Of a DNA stretch of 64,000 nucleotides, positions 10,314 to 18,660 are shown piece after piece. Each line of letters begins with the position of its first letter. Position 1 is the first letter of the stretch. The translations under genes were made by a program, and so were the position numbers. Source of the DNA: Spirosoma sp. 48-14. GTDB lineage: Bacteria > Bacteroidota > Bacteroidia > Cytophagales > Spirosomataceae. The notes beneath the pieces are model-generated. The model saw nothing but the letters and a program-made list of their open reading frames with translations. It made no database searches and had not been told where the DNA came from. Where the stretch lies: the NCBI RefSeq assembly GCF_001898575.1, contig NZ_MKUD01000031.1, positions 1,035 through 65,034 of the forward strand, given 5' to 3'.

Positions 10314-12356
10314 ATGCATACAATTCGGCTGGGTTTCGGCACACTATGGCTGTTGATCCTGGGGCTAACATCGGCCTTTGGTCAAGTTAAATTTAGAGTA
10401 GGCATCGACTCCGATAAAGTCACCTATCGGGTTTATATGACCTCAACAACCAGTTACACAGGCAATAATGCCCGGATTTCTACATCTCAGGTAACTCTTT
10501 TGGTGCCCCACGGGATGGGTAGTAATCAGTTCATGGTTAATAACCTTACCGGCAAGCAGGTAGGATCAAATCAAATGGCATGGAGCCTCAATGCGCGCGT
10601 AGATGCCCCTACGGAAAATCCTGGTGTCGACTATCTGTCGTTTGGGTTTAGTGGTAGTGCCAGTCCAGTACTCTTCGATATTCCGGCCAATCAGGAAATC
10701 GAACTCTTTTCATTTAAAAATACAGGTGCCTGCTTAGGGATTGTGAGTTTGTTTGAGAACAATACCGACCCATTTCGAACGCCTAATTCCCGCAATACGA
10801 ACCCAGGGAATCAGATGACCATCCTGGGGCATGGACCTGGTAATACGTACGTTGGAAATTACGGGAGCGGTGCTTCGTGCTCCAGAGCAGTACCGGATTT
10901 AACGGCGTCAATTTCCGGGCCGTCCAGTTTAACGACGGGTAATTCGGGCAACTATGTCGTAACTGTAAGCAATGTCGGTTCTGCTTCGAGCGCCGGGGTA
11001 ATCTCCGTTAACATGCTCATACCGGCAGGCTTAACCTTTACCAGTGCCACTGGGTCTGGCTGGAGTTGCACAACGGGTAACCCATCCGCTGGAAGTCAAC
11101 CCGTAAGTTGTACCAGTGCAGCCGTTTTAGCCGTAAGCGCTACGTCGAGCTTCACGCTTAATACGATTGCGTCAGCTTCATCAGCAATCACAACCACCCT
11201 CTCCGGCTCTGTGAGTGGCGGAGGAGAAACGAACTTGACAAACAATACCTTTAGTCAGCCAGTAACCATACAACCGGTAAGTTCAGGTGCCTACGATTTA
11301 AGTTTGGCCATCACAGCCCCGAGCTCGTTATCGTCGGGCGGTACGGGGAACGTCGTGTTAACGGTTACCAATGTCGGTACAGGGTCGTACATAGGGAGCA
11401 CCACCATAAAAACATGGCTTCCTACCGGATTTACCTACAACGGGACCTCTACTTCTGGCTGGACCTGCAGTTCAGCCAATCAACCCAATCAGGTAGAAGT
11501 CACGTGCACAACGTCACAGTCTGTTGGCGCAGGAGCCGGCTTGCCTCCTGTACAACTTTCTGTGACAGGGGTAAACTCGGGAACGTCGGTTATACAGCTA
11601 CCCGTAAGTGGAACATTGATTGTCGGCGGTGGCAACGATAACCCTTCGAACAATTATGTCTACTGGCCAATCAGTATTCTTGGAAACCCAACCAAGCCTG
11701 TTAGCGCTACCGCCGATTTATCGACCACCGTGAAGGTAACCAACTCAGCCCCCAACCAATATGAATCGGTACAGGCAATCATCGTGGTAACCAATACGGG
11801 TCCTAATTCGGCCACTGGTATCACCTCAAAAGTAACGATACCTTCAGGCTATCCTGTTGTTTCCTATACGGCTTCGGGCGGTACCTTTTTGTCCGCTACC
11901 GGAATTTGGAATGTAGGGAGTCTGGCAGCGGGCCAGAGTGTAACCTTGACCGTTACCTTGTCGGCCAATACGGAAGGGGTAGCCAACATCAGTAATGAGA
12001 TTATCACCTCCGGGCAGTATGATCCAGATTCAACGCCGAACAACCATGTTGAGGGGGAAGATGATCAGGCCCAAAGCTGTTTTTCCGTTCCGATCGTGTT
12101 ATGCCCAGGCCAGGCCGTTGAAACCAGTGTTCCTGGCTCGTTAACGGCTATTCAGTGGTACCGTAATGGACAGCCTATTCCACAGGCTACCTCCGCTACG
12201 CTAACGATTACGCAGGAGGGCACCTACACGGTCATGACGAATGTAAGCTGCCCTTCCAGTGGGTGCTGCCCGTTGATCGTTCGCATGAATCCGGCCGGAA
12301 GCTGCTGCCAGCCAGTACAATGTGTTCCCTTTGTTGTCAGGAAAAAAAGCCGGTAA
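10314..12356 (+). CDS. Secreted DUF11-repeat protein with shared N-terminal module and C-terminal Ig-like segment
   Basis: 680 aa; signal peptide; VKFRVGIDSDKVTYRVYMTSTTSYTGNNARISTSQVTL; DUF11-like NTGPNSATGITSKVTIPSG. Confidence 0.85.
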   Translation: MHTIRLGFGTLWLLILGLTSAFGQVKFRVGIDSDKVTYRVYMTSTTSYTGNNARISTSQVTLLVPHGMGSNQFMVNNLTGKQVGSNQMAWSLNARVDAPTENPGVDYLSFGFSGSASPVLFDIPANQEIELFSFKNTGACLGIVSLFENNTDPFRTPNSRNTNPGNQMTILGHGPGNTYVGNYGSGASCSRAVPDLTASISGPSSLTTGNSGNYVVTVSNVGSASSAGVISVNMLIPAGLTFTSATGSGWSCTTGNPSAGSQPVSCTSAAVLAVSATSSFTLNTIASASSAITTTLSGSVSGGGETNLTNNTFSQPVTIQPVSSGAYDLSLAITAPSSLSSGGTGNVVLTVTNVGTGSYIGSTTIKTWLPTGFTYNGTSTSGWTCSSANQPNQVEVTCTTSQSVGAGAGLPPVQLSVTGVNSGTSVIQLPVSGTLIVGGGNDNPSNNYVYWPISILGNPTKPVSATADLSTTVKVTNSAPNQYESVQAIIVVTNTGPNSATGITSKVTIPSGYPVVSYTASGGTFLSATGIWNVGSLAAGQSVTLTVTLSANTEGVANISNEIITSGQYDPDSTPNNHVEGEDDQAQSCFSVPIVLCPGQAVETSVPGSLTAIQWYRNGQPIPQATSATLTITQEGTYTVMTNVSCPSSGCCPLIVRMNPAGSCCQPVQCVPFVVRKKSR

Positions 12357-12361
12357 ACGAC

Positions 12362-13930
12362 ATGCGCCCCTGTCAGAGACGTAGAAACTATGTTGGCCTA
12401 CTGGTTCTGGGCTTCTTTATCAGTATTTCAGCACAGGCGCAGGTATACTTACGCCTGGCGCTGGATGCCGATGGAATGACTTATAAAGTTTACATGCGTT
12501 CGACGACAGCCTATTCAGGACGGCAGGCTTTACTAAGCACAGCTCAGGTTACCCTGGCAGTACCCCACGGCACAGGCTCTAATCGGTTTGAGGTAACGGA
12601 TTTGACCTCGCCCATTGCATCGATGCACTGGCTTCAGAAAGATCGTGTCGATGCGCCAATCGAGGAGCCTCTTAAGGATTATTTGTTTTTTAGCTTTATT
12701 AACAACAGTAATCCGCTTGTGGCTTTTGATATTGCGGCCAATACCGATATACTTCTGTTTCAGTTTAAGCGCAAAGGGAATTGCCTAGGGCGAGCCGAGC
12801 TACTGGATAATCAAACAGACCCCTTTCGAACGCCCAATTCAAAAGGCATCAATGTAGGCAATAGTGTTTCCCTGTTAGCTACTTCAGGGAATGCCTATTT
12901 GGGTAATTTGGATAAACTGCCTTCATTGACGCTAAAAGCAACAGAATTGATCTGTGTTGGTCAGCCAGTCGAACTGCTAGCGGTGGTTTCGGGCTCAGAA
13001 CCACTGGCAACGTACCAATGGTTCGTCAATGGGAAGTCAATCAGTGGGCCATCGGGGTCTCCCCGGTTCACGTATTATTTCCCGTCCGGATTGGCCGGTA
13101 ATTGGGTCGACATTCAGGTTGTGGGGACACTCAAAGGATCATCGGCTTGTGATGAGCGGAGTGTAACTGCGCATGAGAAGCGATTTGTAAAACCAGTACC
13201 AGCCGCGACATTGTCGGTAAAGGGCGACACCTGTGCGGAGCTGCCCATGACGCTGGATACACCATTCATTCCCCAGGCAAGTTATCAATGGTATGCTGAT
13301 ACGCTACCTATTTCAAGAGCTAACCAGGCTGCGTATGCGGTAAAGCAGAGTGGAAACTATTCCGTTAAAGTAACTATTGAGGGCTGTTCCAATTCATCAC
13401 GGACGATAGCACTAATTGGCATTAAGGCGGCCGATCGAATTGAGATCTCTGCGCCAGCCTCCCAAACATTGATCGCCGGTATGGCTGTACCAATGAATGC
13501 ACGTGTAAGTAATGCCAATTCATACCATTGGCTGCCTGCCAGCGGACTTAGCTCTCCTACTATAGAAAACCCGGTGGCCAACCCAACTCAAACGACTACC
13601 TATACCTTAACCGCTCAAAATGACTCCGGTTGTGTTGTAAGTGACACGATTCAGCTTTTTGTTATGCCCGGCTTATACATGCCATCTGCCTTTTCACCGA
13701 ATAACGATGGGGTCAATGACAGTTGGTTAATTGAAAATCTTGAATATTATCCAACAAGTCAGGTTACGATCGTAAACCGATGGGGCGTCATTATTTATTC
13801 GCAGAGAGACTATCATAATGCCCCCTGGAATGTACAAAATCAGGGACGTGAAATCGACTCGGGTATTTATTATTACTCAATTCGAACGCCATTTTCGTAC
13901 CAGACCGGAACTATAACAGCTATAAAATAA
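12362..13930 (+). CDS. Secreted Ig-like protein with T9SS type B (gliding motility-associated) C-terminal domain
   Basis: Start corrected to ATG 12362 (MRPCQRRRNYVGLLVLGFFISISAQAQ signal) rather than 12263; C-terminal MPSAFSPNNDGVNDSWLIENL...VTIVNRWGVIIYS...GIYYYSI. Confidence 0.85.
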   Translation: MRPCQRRRNYVGLLVLGFFISISAQAQVYLRLALDADGMTYKVYMRSTTAYSGRQALLSTAQVTLAVPHGTGSNRFEVTDLTSPIASMHWLQKDRVDAPIEEPLKDYLFFSFINNSNPLVAFDIAANTDILLFQFKRKGNCLGRAELLDNQTDPFRTPNSKGINVGNSVSLLATSGNAYLGNLDKLPSLTLKATELICVGQPVELLAVVSGSEPLATYQWFVNGKSISGPSGSPRFTYYFPSGLAGNWVDIQVVGTLKGSSACDERSVTAHEKRFVKPVPAATLSVKGDTCAELPMTLDTPFIPQASYQWYADTLPISRANQAAYAVKQSGNYSVKVTIEGCSNSSRTIALIGIKAADRIEISAPASQTLIAGMAVPMNARVSNANSYHWLPASGLSSPTIENPVANPTQTTTYTLTAQNDSGCVVSDTIQLFVMPGLYMPSAFSPNNDGVNDSWLIENLEYYPTSQVTIVNRWGVIIYSQRDYHNAPWNVQNQGREIDSGIYYYSIRTPFSYQTGTITAIK

Positions 13931-13931
13931 A

Positions 13932-13964
13932 CGTTCCAGCAGCCAATGAAGGGAGCCTGGAACG
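13932..13964 (+). terminator. Hairpin terminator
   Basis: cgttccag...ctggaacg after the stop. Confidence 0.45.
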
Positions 13965-14159
13965 GATACCGCCATTGCTGGTTGTAATCCGCTTGGCATG
14001 CACCAGAACGCCTTCCCAACGGAATTTTATGCACTTGTCGGCTTACAGGGTTTTCCTGTCAGATTAAGGTAAGCCATGTGAGCGGTAACGTATAGTGGAT
14101 ATCGTTTGTGTTTGGGGTCAGATAAAAATTAAAAACATACCCGTTAAACCCTTAAACGT

Positions 14160-14564
14160 ATGAATGAAATAGTGCAAATTTTATATAGCTACTTTAGATT
14201 TCGCGCTGCCGTATTGCGGACAGCCAGCCTGAAAGGAATATCGCATAAAACTTTTGTGAATGTAACCGGCTTGAACATTGAACGAAAATACAAAAGAAGG
14301 TACAATCCGGAGTCATGGAAACCCAGCGAGATACACAGGCTTTGTATTGAAATGAATTTACCAACCCTGGCAGCAAAAAAAATTGACATGGTCGCCCCGT
14401 TTATTATGAACTTACCTCTTTTAGTGAAGCAAAAAATCTTTAAATCCTGTTCACTCGATCAAAGGAAGCTTAATTCGCGATTAAGGAACGCTGACAACTG
14501 GCAGTTAAATGAGTTGGAGCGGATCGCTTTTGTGCTCGAGGAATTTCAACGGAACAGTAGTTAA
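14160..14564 (+). CDS. Hypothetical protein, possible duplicated HTH-like small protein
   Basis: 134-aa ORF; two similar segments (IERKYKRRYNPESWKPSEIHRLCIEMNLP / LDQRKLNSRLRNADNWQLNELERIAFVLE). Confidence 0.55.
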   Translation: MNEIVQILYSYFRFRAAVLRTASLKGISHKTFVNVTGLNIERKYKRRYNPESWKPSEIHRLCIEMNLPTLAAKKIDMVAPFIMNLPLLVKQKIFKSCSLDQRKLNSRLRNADNWQLNELERIAFVLEEFQRNSS

Positions 14565-14661
14565 TTAATATAGCTTGCAGTTGTTAGATTTATGATCCAT
14601 GACATTTATTGTTTTTTAATTATTTAATAGGCTGAATTGTTGAAAATATAATGGTATTTTT

Positions 14662-14719
14662 CTACACAAAAGCTCCTGTACTATGTCTCATGAGACATAG
14701 TACAGGAGCTTTTGTGTAG
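14662..14719. terminator. Perfect 58-bp palindrome (29-bp arms, no spacer); probable bidirectional terminator between convergent genes
   Basis: ctacacaaaagctcctgtactatgtctca|tgagacatagtacaggagcttttgtgtag read directly. Confidence 0.8.
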
Positions 14720-14753
14720 GCTATTTTAGTTGTTTTTGTATTTTTTATAAGCT

Positions 14754-15650
14754 TTATTTTACACCATTTATAATACGATCAACGATCCATAAGTTATTAA
14801 AAACGGCATTAAAACTTATCCATTGGTATATACAACTAGTTGGCAATAGGAATTCATGCGAATTATGCCAGGTTTGTGAGTTTATGATACGATACCTGTA
14901 ATACAGATACTTACTTGTTTTGTTTTTAATGTCTATTTCTATCTGAAATTTCTTTTTTAGTAATTCAAAGAACATGGTAATGCTTTTAACTTTATATCTG
15001 ACAAGTGCATCGTATATTGCTCTGCCAATGTAGCGTTCCTGTTCAATACTTGATAGGTTAGATAAGTTACTTGTTTTGGTGCCCAGCGCTGTATTTAAAT
15101 TTATACCATAATACGTCGGTTTGAGGAGCCATATAGCAATCTGCAAAGCCATAAATTCATATAAAATCGACTGGTGCTTTTTATATAGTTCATTGTTAGG
15201 GTACAGTGAAGATGATTGGATAATTAACTCTAATGTATTATTCGATGTGGGATTAGTGAACACCACACTTGGGGATTCCATCGCATCTAAACTGTACAGG
15301 CAATAGCGAATAATCTTATAATACTGGGTGTCGTCTAATGGTATCGAAACGGGTAATTCGATTCGAAGACATATAATTGTTTCATTATTTTTAATTATTT
15401 CATTGAAGGCATCGATGCAATGCGTCTCTGTTATATTTCTACGAAAGAATACTTTTTCATTTGTCCACTCCGTTAATCTAGGCCCAAGACTTTTTACTAA
15501 TAGATACCTTAACCCAAGGCGTTTTGAGCTATACCCACTAATTAATGAACTTATTTGAACCATATTGTTTAGTGAGTAAGGCACAAATGAACTATGCCCT
15601 AAGATGCTTGTATTCAACCGATCTGGTTTTGCTTCGTAATCTGATAACAT
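14754..15650 (-). CDS. Hypothetical protein (298 aa), AT-rich
   Basis: Single long ORF without competing frames; no recognised family. Confidence 0.55.
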   Translation of the reverse strand: MLSDYEAKPDRLNTSILGHSSFVPYSLNNMVQISSLISGYSSKRLGLRYLLVKSLGPRLTEWTNEKVFFRRNITETHCIDAFNEIIKNNETIICLRIELPVSIPLDDTQYYKIIRYCLYSLDAMESPSVVFTNPTSNNTLELIIQSSSLYPNNELYKKHQSILYEFMALQIAIWLLKPTYYGINLNTALGTKTSNLSNLSSIEQERYIGRAIYDALVRYKVKSITMFFELLKKKFQIEIDIKNKTSKYLYYRYRIINSQTWHNSHEFLLPTSCIYQWISFNAVFNNLWIVDRIINGVK

Positions 15651-15731
15651 GAGTAGGTAGTAGTTAAAACGATATGGCTGTCTAAATAGCCATCTTGGTC
15701 AGAAAGGGAAAAGGAAAGGGTTAGAAATAGG

Positions 15732-15947
15732 TTAGAAATAAAGTAGGCTTAGTAGTAATACATAAGCCAGTATTATAATAAGAACGGTAAGTCGAATAGT
15801 TTTTTTAGATACCGTAAAAAGCTTCCTTAGTTTGTAGAAAATGTACATCTGCTTATTGTTTAGTAGAACGACAGAGTCAACTTCAGCAATTTTAATTCTG
15901 TACAGACATGAACTTCTTACTTCGTAAAAGCCGTTGAATAGTAACAC
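15732..15947 (-). CDS. Small hypothetical membrane protein (C-terminal TM helix)
   Basis: 71 aa with hydrophobic C-terminus LTVLIIILAYVLLLSLLYF. Confidence 0.35.
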   Translation of the reverse strand: MLLFNGFYEVRSSCLYRIKIAEVDSVVLLNNKQMYIFYKLRKLFTVSKKTIRLTVLIIILAYVLLLSLLYF

Positions 15948-16545
15948 TGAAAAAATAAATCCAGACGTATTATTCTTTACTTTATAAGATTGAGCAGCAT
16001 TAGGATTTTTTTACCCAAGAGCAATAAAATCTTAAATACGGAGATGCACTCAATAAGAAGCTTCATCAAAATGAGCCAGAGCATACCAGTTTTACTACGC
16101 TAATAAAGTGCATGTAGCTTTGAGTAGTAATCTAAATCTATTATTAAAGATAAACACGATAGGTGCCATTTGCAGTGTTGATGGCATTTGTGGTGTATTT
16201 GTGCGTTGACTATTAAACCAACTATTTGATTCGCTTAAGCTATGCTTAAGAAATTAAACCAATGCTTAGATTTATCTATAAATAAGGTTATACTAAATTT
16301 GAATAGGATTAAAGGTATTTTATAAGGATATATTGTGTGTTTGTGAAAAGATATCGTGTTGCAGAATGCTGGCAATATTATTGTTTAAGGGTTTATACTT
16401 TCCAACTTAACACCCTCAACAGTATCAGATAGGCTATATTGTCTTGATATAGTCTATCTCTTTATCGGTAATAATAAAATGATACAGTACTGGGGTAATT
16501 CTAAAAATACAGCCAGTTAGTATGGTTTAGATAAAATCCGTGAAC

Positions 16546-17097
16546 TTATTCATCCTTTAGCGATTGGAGAAAAAGTTTATAGATTTTCCGGCGACTTCTA
16601 AATTGACGCATTTTTACAGCGCATACTTTAATTTTTAATTGATCGGCAATCTCAGATTGTTCTAACCCTTCTTCGTATTGCATACGAAGAAGCTTCTGAT
16701 TTAAGGCAGGTAAGCTTTCAAATATTTGAGAGATGCGTTCCAGCCGATCATCTGTTAACTGGTCATCAAAAGGGACGTCATATCCTTCTTTAAGACGATT
16801 GAATGACGTTCGTTGGTTAATACGAAGCTGATCCATGCAACAGTTATGCGTTATGGCATATAACCAGGTCGTGAAAGAAGAACGGTATTGAAAGGCATTT
16901 ATATTTAAAAAAATTTTTATGAAAATATCCTGAGTAACGTCTTTAGCCATCTCATCATTTTCAAGTAGATAAAGGCATTTGGAATAAACCTTAACTGCAT
17001 ATCGATTATATAGTAATTCGAAATAAGTATGATGCTGAGTTTCCTGGAAAAGCCTGATTAGCTTGCTGTCATCTAAGTTCAGATAATGAGTTCCCAT
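16546..17097 (-). CDS. RNA polymerase sigma-70 factor, ECF subfamily
   Basis: Region 2 (DVTQDIFIKIFLNINAFQYRSSFTTWLYAITHNCCMDQLR) and region 4 (LPALNQKLLRMQYEEGLEQSEIADQLKIKVCAVKMRQFRSRRK). Confidence 0.9.
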   Translation of the reverse strand: MGTHYLNLDDSKLIRLFQETQHHTYFELLYNRYAVKVYSKCLYLLENDEMAKDVTQDIFIKIFLNINAFQYRSSFTTWLYAITHNCCMDQLRINQRTSFNRLKEGYDVPFDDQLTDDRLERISQIFESLPALNQKLLRMQYEEGLEQSEIADQLKIKVCAVKMRQFRSRRKIYKLFLQSLKDE

Positions 17098-17359
17098 TGG
17101 CTTATTAGTTTACAGCCGGAAGTTAGTAGTATTGTATAAATTATGTAATAATGTAACTATGTATGTAATCAAACTGTAAAATGGATACTATGAAAGATGT
17201 ATAAATTAAACAAACAAGCGTAATTGTATCTTGATGAGACTATTTCTATAATAAGGCTAATTATATGTGTTTGAGGAATAATGTAATTAATGCCCAAAGC
17301 GAAGTTTCCGGTCGGCTTCTTCTGTTCGGTGCTAGGAAAAGAAAGGCACATACTTTATA

Positions 17360-17706
17360 ACTGTATGTGGTCAGCCAAAAGTGGACAGATGCGGGTGAAA
17401 AGAGAAAAGATGGTTTTACCCACTTTGGACGCGCTGAAAAATATGACCACAGCGGTGGGCCGCTTTTCTGTCGTTGGGACAAAGTTAGTTGCTTAGTTTT
17501 TTTGCCGCTCGGCCAAGATCTGCGCTTGGCGGTCCCAATAAGCATCTGCTGGCCATACATTGTCTAGTGATCGCTCCGGCGACCCGGTCATGGTAGCGCT
17601 GGTGATTATAATACTCCACCCACTCGGTTAAGCGCTGACTGTTAATAGACTCCAAACTTCCACAAGTACGGGGAAATCGGTCTACTACTACACACGAATC
17701 ATGCAT
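17360..17706 (-). pseudogene. IS remnant: frameshifted C-terminal fragment of DDE integrase-type transposase (IS481/IS3-like) plus putative IS end
   Basis: WVEYYNHQRYHD in one frame continues as ERSLDNVWPADAYWDRQAQILAERQKN* in another; the rest of the transposase is absent. Confidence 0.7.
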
Positions 17707-17880
17707 GATGCGAATTAAATAGAATAATACTAGTGTCTAATTATCAGGGCTTTATGGTTATTGAAAGGATCTTGGCACAGTTTAGGCTAATAAGTAAGTA
17801 ACGCTATGAACTTTGCCAGCTGCCAGCGATAAAGGCAGCATCTTTATAGATTACATACTCAACGTTAAGAAAACTGAAAA

Positions 17881-17911
17881 GAAAGAAGCCCGGTGTATGC
17901 TGGGCTTCTTT
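17881..17911. terminator. Perfect-stem hairpin terminator
   Basis: gaaagaagccc ggtgtatgc tgggcttctttc followed by a T-rich tract. Confidence 0.65.
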
Positions 17912-17985
17912 CGCTTTTTACGGGCCTCAGTTTTAACTTTCCGGTTCTAATAAGTACGTTTGAGAAGCTCTTTACTAGTTGACTA

Positions 17986-18273
17986 ATGGACTATTCAGAC
18001 CTGACGAATACGGGATTCATTGATGCAGCTCATTACCTGATTGAGCTACCAGCTACAGTCAGTGCGGTTCAGATTAACCGGGTGTATTGGTCAGTGCGCG
18101 CCGAATTAGAGTATCTAATCGACAACACCGATAACGCTTCCGTGTATGCCCCTGCCTGGCAACTTGTCGGCGTGCAGGCCCAGCAGTACCTTCGGGACTA
18201 TCTCAGCGGTAATGATATGGCTCTAGAACGGTTAAAACGGAATGTAGCTGAGAGCATCCGAGTATTGCCGTAA
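17986..18273 (+). CDS. Hypothetical protein (95 aa)
   Basis: ORF with protein-like composition; no family recognised. Confidence 0.45.
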   Translation: MDYSDLTNTGFIDAAHYLIELPATVSAVQINRVYWSVRAELEYLIDNTDNASVYAPAWQLVGVQAQQYLRDYLSGNDMALERLKRNVAESIRVLP

Positions 18274-18660
18274 TCGCTACTTACTGGCTGTTTGCCGGGT
18301 CAATTGTTTGCTGAATTTAGTGGCTAGCAGGAGACGAATGCTGCATTGCTCCCGGCGACCGTGTATTAGTTACTCCTTATGTGCGAGGTTATGCCAGAAA
18401 GCCCTACCGAGCCACCTGGGAGACTTCCCCAACCTGAAGCGCTTTGAAATAAATGTTGTTTTCGCTCTCACTTTTCCCACCATTGGGATCAATTGGGCCT
18501 GTAAACCGTCCTGGAGAGTGGTGAAAGTGAGAGCCAGAATAACATGTTTTATTGTCAATGGGGCGTTTCGGTAAGTCTCCTACTTACTCCTCGATAATCA
18601 TTGGGAATATATTTGGCATACTGAGACTACGCTTAGGTGATAGGTTATTCCCAACCTGTT

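Noticed and set aside
12263-12361. N-terminal extension of the T9SS type B protein in the ORF track
   Set aside because: Overlaps the end of the upstream gene; ATG at 12362 gives a proper signal peptide.
18308-18574. ORF of 88 aa and an alternative frame GDECCIAPGDRVLVTPYVRGYARKPYRATWETSPT
   Set aside because: No start or family support; the region may contain a gene remnant but evidence is insufficient.
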